A stretch of 64,000 bases of DNA. It comes from Dorea phocaeensis. GTDB taxonomy: Bacteria; Bacillota; Clostridia; Lachnospirales; Lachnospiraceae. The stretch spans positions 186,001 through 250,000 of the forward strand of contig NZ_OEPZ01000002.1 of the NCBI RefSeq assembly GCF_900240315.1, in the 5' to 3' direction. Under the pieces are notes generated by a model. That model did not search any database, was not told where the DNA came from, and saw only the letters and a list, made by a program, of their open reading frames with translations. A program made the position numbers and the translations under genes. Every line of letters starts with the position of its first letter. The first letter of the stretch is position 1. Positions 50,719-60,884 of the stretch are shown piece by piece.

Positions 50719-53097
50719 TTATTCTACGCTGATCCTCTCCACCAGCGGACGCCGGCTCTGTACCTTCAGGCACAGCCACGCGACAAACATGGGAAGTATC
50801 AACACACATCCCACATAGCAAAGAGTTCCAACCCACGGGAATTCATACTTCATATAAGATGCAATCTTCTGAAACCACCAGATCACTCCATAGCCGACTG
50901 CCGTTCCCACCGTCAGTGTGATCAGAATATTCGGCAATACCAGAAGAAGGCTCTCCCACAAAAGCATTTTCCGAAGCTGCTTTTCTTCCATACCAATAGA
51001 TTCTAGCATGGACAGTTCTCTTCTCCTTGTCATAATACTGTTAATGATTGTATTTACTAGATTCAGAATGCTGAAAGTAATGACAAAAGCCGCAATGCCA
51101 TAAATCATAATGGACAACTGTCTCACCTGATCCTCGGTAGCCAGCTTTTCCTCTTCTAAGGTTGACATATCAAGATGCGGATACTCTGCCAGCAGCGCTT
51201 TTAACTGTTGTTCCACTGCCGCCTGATTCTTATCATAATCTTCAATCGAAACCTTCAGATTCGCATTGGTGTTAATATCTCCCCACAGCTTCTTCATGGT
51301 ATCTTCCGTCATAACAAACGTATCGCCATTCCTTGGAAGATCAAAATCTCCAGAAGCTGCGATTTCCACCGCTTCCTTCTTCTCTGTTCCGTCATACCAC
51401 ACCAGCGTCGCCTGATCCTTCGCCTTCGGCTTTATATTATAAACTTCTTCTATCAAATCCGGCATATAACAGATCAGTGAATTCTTTTCTGTCAGTTCAT
51501 CATAATCAAGTCCCAGCTCCATCAGCTTCGGATTGCTTTCTAACTCTTCTCTTGTAATCGTATCAAAGGCAAGCCGCATGTTCGTGCGCTCCCCGAACTC
51601 CAGCATCCCATATCCCTTCTCTTCAAACTTCGCCTCTTTGACGTGAGGAATCGCCAGCACCTTCTGCCTTAACTCTTCATTCAATTGATCTGTCATCTGC
51701 AGCTTCGTTACTCCATAAGGATCCTGCTTGGAACGAGCATCATAATCATAGGAAATGTGGAAATCACAATCTTCAAATCCCCCTTGTCTTGCATAAGCAT
51801 CCGTATCCCAGGACGCCAGATAAGTAGACGCTCCCATAAACAAAATGCCTCCAAATGCCAGAGAAATGGTAGCAAGGACCGCCTTTTTCTTTCCTCGCAT
51901 CTGCCCCATTCTCGCCAAAACATACGGATTCAGCGGTTTGTGCTTCTTAGGCTTTTCCCCTTCTTTTTCTTCTGCATCTGCGCTTCTTGACGCCTCAATC
52001 GGGGAAATTCTAGAAGCCACTTTCGCTGGTTTTCCAATAGAAATCTGTACCACTACCGCGCCGAACACTGCCATTCCCACGAAGGTAAGAAGCGTATTTC
52101 CAAGATCAAATCCATCCGGCCGCGTAATGACTGCAACTGCCAGTCCAATCAGGAACCCCACCGGAATCGAGCATGCCGACAGATACCAGCCTTCCCTTCG
52201 TATCATTCCCCGAATCTGCTTCTGCGTCATTCCAATGGTCAGAAGCTGACCGATCTGCCGTACTCTTCCTGATACTGACAGATAGAAAATACTGTAAATA
52301 ACGATGGCGCTGGCCAGACAGATAATGATGCTGATCACTGCCATGGCAATCACCGTTGTACTATTCGATCTTAAAGAATCGGCAAATTTACCATTGATAT
52401 TTACTTGTCCCGCTTCCAGCCCGTAATCTTCGCCCATCTCAAATGCCAGGTTCTGAAACTCTACACTGTTCATCTGCTTTGCATTTCTTATCTTTGTCAG
52501 AGCATAATAACCGCCTGCTCCAAGCTCCTGATCTGCATCCGCAAATGCTTTTGACACCCACACCGGATAGATGGTCTGCTTCATATCTGATTCGGTGTAT
52601 CCGCTGATGACAAATGTCTGCGGTTGACCGCCTCGTTCCAATGTGATTGTCTCCCCCACTTTGCAGGGCTTTCCAAGCGCTTTTAACAGAGAAACATCCA
52701 CCACCGCTTCCGCTTCTTTCTTCGGCGGCTTTCCTTCTTTGATGTCATATGTGGTAATTCCGCCCCGGCTTTCCTCCGCGTAGCCAAGAGAATAAGAAAG
52801 ATCGCCGTCTTTATATTGAATTCCCGGCTTATATCGCAGCACCACCTCATTTCGCTCGTCGGCTTCAACCTTCTGATACTGCTCTTCCGTCAAATCCATG
52901 AACATGACATGCTGCATTTGATCTAAGATCCGTCTCTGTGCTGTCTTCATACCCAGAACCGTAAGAATCATTCCAGAGAGCAGTGCGATTGCCAGCACAA
53001 TGGTAAACGCAGAAAAGAAAGTATAAATGCGGTTTCCTTTCAAATTGCTTTTGGCAACCTTGGGAATGACTGCACGGTTGTTGTTTCTCGTAAGCAT
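50719..53097 (-). CDS. Large FtsX-type ABC permease (Bce/Vra-like module A)
   Basis: 792 residues from MLTRNNNRAVIPKVAKSNLK. Two FtsX blocks: spans near residues 25-45 and 250-345 ('RQIGQLLTIGMTQKQIRGMI'), then a long extracellular domain, and three spans at the C-terminus ('MTRRRELSMLESIGMEEKQL'). The size and the partner ATPase and two-component genes match the peptide-antibiotic sensing/detoxification modules of Firmicutes, but the large extracellular domain sequence gives no drug specificity. 19 bp after the ATPase. Confidence 0.88.
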   Translation of the reverse strand: MLTRNNNRAVIPKVAKSNLKGNRIYTFFSAFTIVLAIALLSGMILTVLGMKTAQRRILDQMQHVMFMDLTEEQYQKVEADERNEVVLRYKPGIQYKDGDLSYSLGYAEESRGGITTYDIKEGKPPKKEAEAVVDVSLLKALGKPCKVGETITLERGGQPQTFVISGYTESDMKQTIYPVWVSKAFADADQELGAGGYYALTKIRNAKQMNSVEFQNLAFEMGEDYGLEAGQVNINGKFADSLRSNSTTVIAMAVISIIICLASAIVIYSIFYLSVSGRVRQIGQLLTIGMTQKQIRGMIRREGWYLSACSIPVGFLIGLAVAVITRPDGFDLGNTLLTFVGMAVFGAVVVQISIGKPAKVASRISPIEASRSADAEEKEGEKPKKHKPLNPYVLARMGQMRGKKKAVLATISLAFGGILFMGASTYLASWDTDAYARQGGFEDCDFHISYDYDARSKQDPYGVTKLQMTDQLNEELRQKVLAIPHVKEAKFEEKGYGMLEFGERTNMRLAFDTITREELESNPKLMELGLDYDELTEKNSLICYMPDLIEEVYNIKPKAKDQATLVWYDGTEKKEAVEIAASGDFDLPRNGDTFVMTEDTMKKLWGDINTNANLKVSIEDYDKNQAAVEQQLKALLAEYPHLDMSTLEEEKLATEDQVRQLSIMIYGIAAFVITFSILNLVNTIINSIMTRRRELSMLESIGMEEKQLRKMLLWESLLLVLPNILITLTVGTAVGYGVIWWFQKIASYMKYEFPWVGTLCYVGCVLILPMFVAWLCLKVQSRRPLVERISVE

Positions 53098-53116
53098 CGT
53101 ACCCTCCCGTCTCATA

Positions 53117-53797
53117 CTACCACCTGCTTTCTACAATCTTTCCGTCTTCAATTCGGATGGTACAGTCTGCGACCTGGGCAATCGCCTCGTCATGGGTGAT
53201 CATCACGATTGTCTGCTCGAAATTCCGGCTCGTTTCCTTCAAAAGGCCAATTACTTCCTGGCTGGTGTGACTGTCAAGATTCCCGGTAGGTTCGTCTGCC
53301 AGAATAATAGCCGGCTTTGCGATCAGCGCTCTTGCAATTGCGACTCTCTGCTGCTGTCCTCCGGACAGTTTGTTGGGTTTCTGTTTCAGCTTTTCCTGAA
53401 TCCCCAGTACCTTTACGATACTTTTTAAATACTCTCTGTCTACTCTTCTTCCGTCAAGTTCCACCGGAAGTACGATGTTATCGTACACCGTCAGATTCGG
53501 GAGCAGATTATAGTTCTGGAAAATAAATCCGATCTTTCTTCTTCGGAATACGGTTAGTTCTCCCCGGTCCATCGTCCCAAGCTCCTGACCATCCACTTCT
53601 ACACTTCCACCTGTGGGCACATCCAGTCCTCCCAGCATATGAAGAAGCGTAGATTTCCCAGATCCGCTGGTTCCCACAATGGCTGTAAACGTCCCTTCTT
53701 CAATCTCCAGCGTCACACCGTCCAGCGCTTTCACAAGGATCGGCTCTTCTCCATAATATTTCGTAAGGTCTTTCGTTCGTAAAATATACATGTCCAT
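53117..53797 (-). CDS. ABC transporter ATPase (module A)
   Basis: 226 residues, Walker A '[20 protein letters not shown]', signature '[20 protein letters not shown]', Walker B '[20 protein letters not shown]'. Closest in form to BceA/LolD ATPases. Partner of the permease at 50719. MDMYILR or MYILR could be the start. Confidence 0.93.
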   Translation of the reverse strand: MDMYILRTKDLTKYYGEEPILVKALDGVTLEIEEGTFTAIVGTSGSGKSTLLHMLGGLDVPTGGSVEVDGQELGTMDRGELTVFRRRKIGFIFQNYNLLPNLTVYDNIVLPVELDGRRVDREYLKSIVKVLGIQEKLKQKPNKLSGGQQQRVAIARALIAKPAIILADEPTGNLDSHTSQEVIGLLKETSRNFEQTIVMITHDEAIAQVADCTIRIEDGKIVESRW

Positions 53798-53880
53798 TCT
53801 CCCTTCCGCTTTTCATATTTTTTAATTTATATCTTCTAATTATAGAAATGAGTTCTCTCAATCCGGTATCATTTCCACGA

Positions 53881-53908
53881 AAAAAATGTATCAAAACTGA
53901 TACATTTC
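53881..53908 (-). terminator. Terminator of module A regulator genes
   Basis: AAATGTATCA, loop GTTT, TGATACATTT then T4 on the minus strand, directly after the kinase stop. It separates the kinase gene from the ABC genes, so the latter have a further promoter; a -10-like TATAAT (near 53841) with no good -35 fits activator control. Confidence 0.85.
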
Positions 53909-53913
53909 CTTCT

Positions 53914-54912
53914 CTATCGCTCTTCTTTTTTATTCGGAAGTAAAATCTCAAACCGAGAACCTTTTCCAAGCTTTGATTCCACCATAATATACCCACCCTG
54001 CAGGCTAATGATTCTTCTCGCAAGGTAGAGTCCCAGCCCCAGTCCCTCTTCCTGACCGGATGTTTTCTCCCGGTAAAACCGTTTGAAAATATCGTTATAA
54101 TGCTCTGGCGCAATTCCTTTTCCCGTATCCTCGATCTGGATCTTCGTATACATCTCTCCTTCTTTCACCAAAAGAGAGACTTCCCCTTTCTCCGGCGTAT
54201 ATTTCACCGCATTATCCAAAATATTCTCCACTGCTTCTGCCGTCCACTTGACATCATGGACTACTTTTAAGGATTTTGGGCAATCCACCCGAAGTTCAAT
54301 CTTTTTCTTCTCTGCGGCTGCTGCAATTCCTCCCACTGCCTTTGCCAGCGTCTGAAAGATGGGTTTTTCAACCAACGTCAGATGAATCATCTCCTGCTCT
54401 AATCTGGAAGAATGAATCAGAGATTCCACAAGAAATTCCAACTTATCTAACTGTTGCCTGATAATCTTCTCAAACCTCTTTTTCTCTTCCTCTGTTACTT
54501 CTTCGTCATCCAACATATCTTGATACATCCGAATATTGGAGACCGGCGTCTTAAGCTGATGAGAGATCTCTGACACAACCTTTTGTACTTCTTCTTTCTC
54601 ACTTTGATTCTGCGCCGCCTGCCGGGAAAGGATCCGCTCCAGCTTATCAAGCTCCATCACTGCCTTAGAAGTGAGGGTATCCTGATTCTTTAGCTGCCAC
54701 CTTCTAGCATACCCTTGACTTTCCCGCAAAGCAGTTTCCCGACTCCCCTTTCGCAAGCCCTGACTTTGACGCAGAATCTCCTGCGCACTCTCACACACCT
54801 CATCGGTAAAATCCACTATTTTTCTGCGGAAGTAAATATAAGACGCCAGGAAACCTCCCACACAGAAAAGCAGGCACAAACCACATACTGCAGCAATACT
54901 TATTTCCATCAC
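53914..54912 (-). CDS. Sensor histidine kinase (module A)
   Basis: 332 residues. Only one membrane span at the N-terminus ('ISIAAVCGLCLLFCVGGFLA', then YIYFRR) with no extracellular sensor domain. H-box 'EISHQLKTPVSNIRMYQDML' with H118; N, G1 and G2 boxes 'VENILDNAVKYTP', 'DTGKGIAPEHYNDI', 'GLGLGLYLAR'. A short 'intramembrane-sensing' kinase type. Start overlaps the response regulator stop by 4 bp. Confidence 0.92.
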   Translation of the reverse strand: MMEISIAAVCGLCLLFCVGGFLASYIYFRRKIVDFTDEVCESAQEILRQSQGLRKGSRETALRESQGYARRWQLKNQDTLTSKAVMELDKLERILSRQAAQNQSEKEEVQKVVSEISHQLKTPVSNIRMYQDMLDDEEVTEEEKKRFEKIIRQQLDKLEFLVESLIHSSRLEQEMIHLTLVEKPIFQTLAKAVGGIAAAAEKKKIELRVDCPKSLKVVHDVKWTAEAVENILDNAVKYTPEKGEVSLLVKEGEMYTKIQIEDTGKGIAPEHYNDIFKRFYREKTSGQEEGLGLGLYLARRIISLQGGYIMVESKLGKGSRFEILLPNKKEER

Positions 54913-55604
54913 TTCTTTCTCTCACCGCCAATCCACTGATATCCCATCCCATAAATCGTCTTAATATAGCTTTCTTCTTCCTCTTCAATCTTACTTCTAA
55001 GACGACTGATATTTAAAGTCAGCGCATGTTCATTAACATAGTTCCCCTTACTGTCCCAGATGTTTTCCAGCAACAGTTCCTTCGTCAGCACTTGCCCCCG
55101 ATTCTTACAAAAGAATTCCAAAAGGTTATACTCTGTAGGCGTAAGGGAAAGCAATTCCCCTTTCTTCCATACTGTACGCTGTTCAAAATCAATTGCCAAA
55201 CTGCCGCACACATATTGTTTCTTCTCATTTTCGGCATCCTGAATCTTAAGCCTTCTAAGCACTGCCTGGATTCGCTCCATCACGATCTTAATATTAAAAG
55301 GCTTGGTGATATATTCATCGGCTCCCAGCTTAAATCCGTAGAGCACTTCCTCATCCAGATTGTGGGCGGTCAGAAAAATAAACGGCAGATGATACTGCTC
55401 TTCCAACTCTCTGGCAAATGAAAAGCCGTCTCCATCCGGCAGATTCACGTCCAAAAGAGCAAGGTCGTAATGCCCTTGCTCTAAAATCCTCCTTGCATCC
55501 GCCAAAGAATAGGCTTCTTTGACTTCTATCTGTTTCTTCTGCAGGTTATAGCAAAGTCCTGCATTTAACATTTCGTCATCTTCAATCACTAACACTTTGC
55601 TCAT
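54909..55604 (-). CDS. Response regulator, OmpR family (module A)
   Basis: 231 residues. Receiver with D9-D10 and phosphoacceptor D52 ('LALLDVNLPDGDGF'), K near 102 ('EYITKPFNIK'), and a winged-helix C-terminal domain ('VWKKGELLSLTPTEYNLLEF', 'HALTLNISRLRSKI'). It likely activates the module A ABC operon and its own. Confidence 0.93.
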   Translation of the reverse strand: MSKVLVIEDDEMLNAGLCYNLQKKQIEVKEAYSLADARRILEQGHYDLALLDVNLPDGDGFSFARELEEQYHLPFIFLTAHNLDEEVLYGFKLGADEYITKPFNIKIVMERIQAVLRRLKIQDAENEKKQYVCGSLAIDFEQRTVWKKGELLSLTPTEYNLLEFFCKNRGQVLTKELLLENIWDSKGNYVNEHALTLNISRLRSKIEEEEESYIKTIYGMGYQWIGGERKK

Positions 55605-55666
55605 ACGTCTCTCCTTAGATGTCCACGGGGATTCTTATCGTATTTCCTATTATACCATTCATCCCC

Positions 55667-58156
55667 TTACTCCGCAAACCGGACTCTGTCGATCAGACTC
55701 TGCTTTTTGAAATTGGAGTTTACCAGATACGTAATCAAAAGCTGTACAAGAAGTACCACCACCGTCAGCACAATCGCCGGTACCACCGGATACTCATAGT
55801 ACTTGATGGAGAACATTCCGTCTGCCTTCATCTTCAAGAATAATCCGTACCCTGCAAGGCTTCCGATTCCAAGAGAAAGCGCCAATGTTCCAAAGGTATA
55901 GAACAGCCCTTCCATTTGCAGCATCCTTATCATCTGCCGATCCGACATACCGATCGCCTGCAGCATGCCAAGCTCTTTCTTGCGCGCATAGACGCTGTTG
56001 ATCATGGTATTGATCAGATTTAAAATTCCGATCATCCCGAATATAACCAATGCTCCGTACCCCGCGTATACGAACAGGCCAATTGCATTCTTCGCTTCCT
56101 CATAAGCCTGCTCATACGTTTTCATCTCCAGAAATTCTTCTTCCTGCACCAGAGATTTCACCGCTTCCGTCACGTCTTTGATCTTACTTTTTTCCACATA
56201 AATGTCAAAATCGTCTGTCAGATCTGTTTCACAAAAGCCCTGCAGCACGTCCGCCGGAAGACCAAAGCTATTGCCCAGAAGACTCTGGGGCGTATCTACC
56301 ACCGCCACAATTTCAAACTCTTTTTCAATCGTTCGATCTCCGTCCAGGATTTCCAGTTCTACCGTATCTCCCAGCGTCAGATCTGAATTTCTTGTGACGT
56401 ATCCATCGCCAAGGATAACTCCCGTTCCTTGTGAGAGCTTCGGATCCTTGACACTGCCTTTTTGCACATATGCTTTACATTCTTTCAACTCCTCTTCATT
56501 CAGCCCTGAAATACCCGTATAAAGATCCGAACCGTCGTCTTCTTTTAATTCTTCGACGTTCAGAAGATAAGCTCCTGCATACCAGCCCACTTCCAGGTTC
56601 TCTACGCCGTCCATCGCTAAAATCTGTTCTTTTCGTTCCTCGGTCAGCGGGTTATTCTTCTGGATATTCTGAATTTCCCGTTCCGGATGCATCATATCTC
56701 CCACCCAGGCATCAATACTGACATGGATATCACTTCGGATCTCATCTTCTGCCATGACCTTCTCATTCATACAGTTCAAAACCGTCGCCACCGTCATAAA
56801 GAAAATTCCAGTCATTCCTAGCGTCAGGATCGTAATCGCTGTGCGCCTTTGATTTTGCTTTAAATTCGTAATGGTCAGCCTTCGGATATTGAGTTCCCGG
56901 TATCCTTTGCGCTCTTTTTTCTTCTTTTTTTCCTGATCTCCCTGATAGCGGATCGCTTCCACCGCCGTGATCTTCCCTGCAATCTTCATCGGCTTAAGAA
57001 GTGACAGATACACCGTCAGGAATGCGACCACCGCTGCAAGCCCCAGAATCCAGGGCTGGACAAGTGAGATTCTTCCCTCTCTTAAGATCGTCTTGATGGT
57101 ATCCGTCAATATATGATCTACAGGAATTATCTGATAAATCATGCGACGCAGAATCCAGACACCCAGTCCTGTACCAAGGAGCACTCCAGACGGAACGGCA
57201 AATACTGCAACAGCAAACCCTTCCCGGAATACCAGACTTCTAATCTGTCGTCTGGTTGCTCCAATCGCACGAAGTTTCCCATATTCCTGTACCTTTCCGA
57301 GCATAGACACATAATAAATACTATAGATCGTAAGAATTCCGGCCAGGACAATCACAATCATAAATGTGGCAAATCCAAAATACGCGGTGCTGTCTGTATA
57401 AATAGCGCTAAGCATTTCCGTATTCGGCACAATGTTCGTCTCCAGGACATCATATTCTCTGCCGATTGCTTTTAATTCTTCTGTTATCTGCTCCGTCGAC
57501 TTCCCATCTACTTCGGCGAGACAGCCGTAGAATCGAAACCGGTGCTTTCCCTCCGGTAAAAGACTTCTGGCAAAACGTTCCGACACCATGGCAGAATACT
57601 TTCCACTTTCTTTCACCTCTTCTGAGTCCACCGTAAATCCCGTGATCACAAATTCCTGCTCTTTAGGAAGGCTAAGCTCTCCGCCTTGTTCCGTCTGAAA
57701 CGAAAGGGAAATCTGATCCCCGATCTCTCCTGTCATTCCCATAGTTTCCAGGAAATCTCTGGAGACTACGATCTCATCTTTTTCTCTTGGCATGTTCCCC
57801 TCGGAAAGCTCGACCCGGTTCAGCCAGCAGGCGGTCTCATCTACTGCCACCATCCCACACACGATATCAGGATCCGTCGTCACAACATAGGCAGGATCTT
57901 CCCGAAGTCCGGCATCCGTAAACCGGTCGTCTTTCATAAGCTTTCCGGCCGTCTCTTCTGACACATTCCGAAACATCACATGATACGTCGGATAAATTTC
58001 CCGAACAGCTGCATTTTCTAAACGGAATGTTCCGAAAAATATGGTCGGCACAGTCGTCAGAAGCACGGAAGTCAATAGAATGGCAATTCCAATCAAAACA
58101 TTTCTGCTCTTATTCTTCCGAAAATTTGCTAATGCTGTCTTTGTAAGAATACTCAT
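55667..58156 (-). CDS. Large FtsX-type ABC permease (module B)
   Basis: 829 residues, the same design as the module A permease: N-terminal span, FtsX block ('YVSMLGKVQEYGKLRAIGAT'), a long extracellular domain, and a second block ('YARKKELGMLQAIGMSDRQM'). A Lys run (EKKKKKERKGY) sits in the loop at about residue 405. Its start and the ATPase stop are adjacent (the coding regions differ by 1 bp). Confidence 0.88.
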   Translation of the reverse strand: MSILTKTALANFRKNKSRNVLIGIAILLTSVLLTTVPTIFFGTFRLENAAVREIYPTYHVMFRNVSEETAGKLMKDDRFTDAGLREDPAYVVTTDPDIVCGMVAVDETACWLNRVELSEGNMPREKDEIVVSRDFLETMGMTGEIGDQISLSFQTEQGGELSLPKEQEFVITGFTVDSEEVKESGKYSAMVSERFARSLLPEGKHRFRFYGCLAEVDGKSTEQITEELKAIGREYDVLETNIVPNTEMLSAIYTDSTAYFGFATFMIVIVLAGILTIYSIYYVSMLGKVQEYGKLRAIGATRRQIRSLVFREGFAVAVFAVPSGVLLGTGLGVWILRRMIYQIIPVDHILTDTIKTILREGRISLVQPWILGLAAVVAFLTVYLSLLKPMKIAGKITAVEAIRYQGDQEKKKKKERKGYRELNIRRLTITNLKQNQRRTAITILTLGMTGIFFMTVATVLNCMNEKVMAEDEIRSDIHVSIDAWVGDMMHPEREIQNIQKNNPLTEERKEQILAMDGVENLEVGWYAGAYLLNVEELKEDDGSDLYTGISGLNEEELKECKAYVQKGSVKDPKLSQGTGVILGDGYVTRNSDLTLGDTVELEILDGDRTIEKEFEIVAVVDTPQSLLGNSFGLPADVLQGFCETDLTDDFDIYVEKSKIKDVTEAVKSLVQEEEFLEMKTYEQAYEEAKNAIGLFVYAGYGALVIFGMIGILNLINTMINSVYARKKELGMLQAIGMSDRQMIRMLQMEGLFYTFGTLALSLGIGSLAGYGLFLKMKADGMFSIKYYEYPVVPAIVLTVVVLLVQLLITYLVNSNFKKQSLIDRVRFAE

Positions 58157-58825
58157 CTAGCTCACCACCTTACCATCTGCAATCATGATAACGCGGTCTG
58201 CCATCTGCGCAATCGTCTCATCATGGGTAATCATCACCAGCGTCTGCCCATATTTATGCACACAATTTTTCAAAATAGAAATGACTTCCATTTCTGTCTT
58301 GGAATCCAGGTTCCCGGTGGGTTCATCTGCCAGGATCATAGCCGGGCGCGACGCCAGCGCTCTTGCAATCGCAACTCTTTGCTTCTGCCCTCCGGAAAGC
58401 TGGTTTGGCATCGCATGAAGCTTCTCCTCCATCCCAATACTCTTCACAATATCCATGACAAACTCTCGATTTACCTTCTTGCCGTCAAGACCGATCGGGA
58501 GCACAATATTCTCCCATACATTTAACGCCGGCATCAAGTTATAATCCTGAAAGATAAATCCAATCTTTCTTCTGCGAAACACCGCCAGCTGCTCATCCTT
58601 TAATGAGAAAATATCCCGCCCTTCAATCCATACCTTTCCGCTGTCCGGCCGATCTAAGCCTCCCAGCATATGAAGAAGCGTGCTCTTTCCGGAACCGGAG
58701 CGACCGACCACCGCTACAAACTCTCCGTGCTCTACTACAATGTCCGTGTGGTCAATCGCCCGCACCTGACTGGCTCCCTCGCCATAATATTTCACTAAAT
58801 CCTTCGTCTCTAAAATCGGTTTCAT
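58157..58825 (-). CDS. ABC transporter ATPase (module B)
   Basis: 222 residues from MKPILETKDLVKYYGEGASQ (site AAAGGAG). Walker A '[20 protein letters not shown]', signature '[20 protein letters not shown]', Walker B '[19 protein letters not shown]'. BceA/LolD type, with the permease at 55667. A longer start 51 bp upstream lacks a good site. Confidence 0.92.
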   Translation of the reverse strand: MKPILETKDLVKYYGEGASQVRAIDHTDIVVEHGEFVAVVGRSGSGKSTLLHMLGGLDRPDSGKVWIEGRDIFSLKDEQLAVFRRRKIGFIFQDYNLMPALNVWENIVLPIGLDGKKVNREFVMDIVKSIGMEEKLHAMPNQLSGGQKQRVAIARALASRPAMILADEPTGNLDSKTEMEVISILKNCVHKYGQTLVMITHDETIAQMADRVIMIADGKVVS

Positions 58826-58871
58826 GATAAAACTCCTTTCTCCATCTAGTCTTCCCTTCGTTGATAGTTCC

Positions 58872-58927
58872 ATCATAAACCAGAAGTCTTACAGGAAGCT
58901 TGCAAGAACGATAACAAAATTGTTATC
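58872..58927 (-). promoter_or_regulatory. Putative response-regulator-controlled promoter of module B ABC genes
   Basis: Contains a perfect 18-bp palindrome GATAACAAAATTGTTATC (58910-58927) and, nearer the gene, the tandem half-sites TTACAG (58889-58894) and TTGCAAG (58900-58906), as OmpR-type regulators prefer. A -10 TATGAT lies at 58872-58877 without a consensus -35. This layout suggests activation by the regulator at 60034. Confidence 0.5.
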
Positions 58928-58987
58928 TTAGAGAATCAGCAATAGCCTCCGGTGACAACAACAACTTCCCGGCCTCTCCCATCTGGC

Positions 58988-60061
58988 CTACTTAGGCAGC
59001 ATCATCTGGAACACACTTCCGCCTTTCCTTGACGGCTGTACTCTCACACTTCCGCCCTGCCCTTCTAGGATCTTTCTCACCAGGTAAAGACCAACTCCGG
59101 CTCCTTCCTGCGTCTCCACTTCTGCTCTCTTTCCCCGGTAGAATCTTTTGAAGATTTCGGTATACTCAGATCTTGCCACACCGATCCCCTCATCTTCCAC
59201 CTCCACAGAGACATAGGACTGATACGGTATCACGCGGATTTCTACCCTGGAACCTTCCGGAGAATATTTTACCGCATTGTCCAGTACATTGGAAAATGCT
59301 TCCGCTGTCCACTTTACATCGTGATATAGCCTAAGATCTGTAAATTCTGTCATCTCTATTTCAATCTGTTTGTCATTCGCCTTCAAATATACGCCGTTTA
59401 CCGCACGCAGAAGCGTTTCTTTCAGACTCGCATATTGCGGATGAAGCTGTATCATTGCCTGTTCCATACGGGATAAATTCGTAAGCGTTCCCATCAGATA
59501 ATTTAACTTCTTCACTTCTCCTTTTCCACGCTCCAGAAACTCCTGCTTTTCTTCCGTTGTCGTTTCTTCATCTTCCATCAGCTCTAGACTCATACTAAGG
59601 GCTGCAACCGGCGTCTTGATCTGATGAGAGATATCTGTAATCAACGCTTTCGTCCCTTCTTTTTCTTTGACCATCTGTTCCTTCATAATATAGAATGCCC
59701 TCCCCAGCCGTTCCAGTTGTTCCAAAAGCTGAGAATGAATCCCCGTCCTCATATACGCCTCATCTGAGCGGAACTCATAGTCTCCATTTTCAAACGCCTC
59801 TAGATAATCCGAGATTTCCCGATAACTTTTATATTCTCTCCGATATTCCAGAAAGCACCACGCTCCATTTACCAGAAATGCCAGCCCGCATACAGCCCAC
59901 ATAGCGCCGGAAAAACACCTGTCCGAAAGCAGATATATGATAAGAAAAAATGCAGCAACTACCATAGTAGTAACTGCAAGATTAATTCTCAGTTTCCGTT
60001 CCAGCCAGATGTATCGCCTCTCTCTTTGATCCATTATTTTTTCGATACTTTTGTCATCCAT
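58988..60061 (-). CDS. Sensor histidine kinase (module B)
   Basis: 357 residues. Two spans at about residues 28-48 and 52-72 ('LAVTTMVVAAFFLIIYLLSD') with a very short loop, then a H-box 'DISHQIKTPVAALSMSLELM' with H146 and ATPase boxes 'FSNVLDNAVKYSPEGSR', 'DEGIGVARSEYTEIFKRFYR', 'GAGVGLYLVRKI'. It is the intramembrane-sensing type. The start overlaps the upstream regulator by 28 bp; M11 (60031) is an alternative. Confidence 0.92.
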   Translation of the reverse strand: MDDKSIEKIMDQRERRYIWLERKLRINLAVTTMVVAAFFLIIYLLSDRCFSGAMWAVCGLAFLVNGAWCFLEYRREYKSYREISDYLEAFENGDYEFRSDEAYMRTGIHSQLLEQLERLGRAFYIMKEQMVKEKEGTKALITDISHQIKTPVAALSMSLELMEDEETTTEEKQEFLERGKGEVKKLNYLMGTLTNLSRMEQAMIQLHPQYASLKETLLRAVNGVYLKANDKQIEIEMTEFTDLRLYHDVKWTAEAFSNVLDNAVKYSPEGSRVEIRVIPYQSYVSVEVEDEGIGVARSEYTEIFKRFYRGKRAEVETQEGAGVGLYLVRKILEGQGGSVRVQPSRKGGSVFQMMLPK

Positions 60062-60735
60062 AGATAACCAAGCCCCCTGACATTCTTAATGTATTCCCCT
60101 TCTTCCTTAGAAGAAAGTCTCTTTTTCAGACGGCTGATGGTCACCGGAACGATGTTATCGTCCACAAACTGTCCATCAAGCCCCCAAACCGCCTCCAAGA
60201 TCTGTTCTTTGGAAATAATCTGCCCCGGATGTTCCAGGAAATAATGCAGAAGCTGAATTTCTTTCTTGCTCAAGTTCAGTTCTTCTCCGCCTTTGTATAC
60301 CTTCATCTGTACACTCTGCATACAGATATCTTCCGCATAAAGTTCCCCGGTCTCCTCGGATCCGTTCTGCCGACTTTCAATCCGCCGCATAATGGCATTG
60401 ACCTTAGAAATCAGCACCATCAGGCTGAACGGCTTGGTAATATAATCATCCGCGCCCACGTCATAACCATTTACAACATCCACTTCCTGATCTAACGCGG
60501 TAAGGAACAGGATATGCACATCGCTTTTCTTTCGTACCTCTTTGGCAAAATCCAGTCCATTCCCATCATTCATGGTAATGTCGCTGATGATGAGATCTAT
60601 CTGATTCGTACGAAATACTTCTTCTGCTTCCGTCACCCCGAATGCACTTAAGACTTCATACCCTTCTTTTTGTAATTTTAAACTGATGCCACGGTTCAGG
60701 CTTTTATCGTCTTCCAGCAGTAAAATTCTTAACAT
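60034..60735 (-). CDS. Response regulator, OmpR family (module B)
   Basis: 233 residues. Receiver with D52 ('IDLIISDITMNDGNGL') and winged-helix output domain ('VYKGGEELNLSKKEIQLLHY', 'IVPVTISRLKKRLSSKEE'). The regulators of module A and B are similar in architecture, so the two modules probably stem from duplication or repeated acquisition. Confidence 0.93.
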   Translation of the reverse strand: MLRILLLEDDKSLNRGISLKLQKEGYEVLSAFGVTEAEEVFRTNQIDLIISDITMNDGNGLDFAKEVRKKSDVHILFLTALDQEVDVVNGYDVGADDYITKPFSLMVLISKVNAIMRRIESRQNGSEETGELYAEDICMQSVQMKVYKGGEELNLSKKEIQLLHYFLEHPGQIISKEQILEAVWGLDGQFVDDNIVPVTISRLKKRLSSKEEGEYIKNVRGLGYLWMTKVSKK

Positions 60736-60847
60736 CCTATCATCCCTCTCATGCTACTGGTTGAATCACTTCTTCCGTCTTCTAACTTCACCGAAAAATT
60801 CTATAGGAATTATAACACATATTTACACAAAATAAATTCATTTTGCA

Positions 60848-60876
60848 TTGATTTTTCTGACACAGCGCATTATGAT
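60848..60876 (+). promoter_or_regulatory. Promoter of tRNA-Gly
   Basis: TTGATT (60848-60853), 17 bp, TATGAT (60871-60876), 9 bp before the tRNA 5' end. Confidence 0.6.
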
Positions 60877-60884
60877 AGATACAT

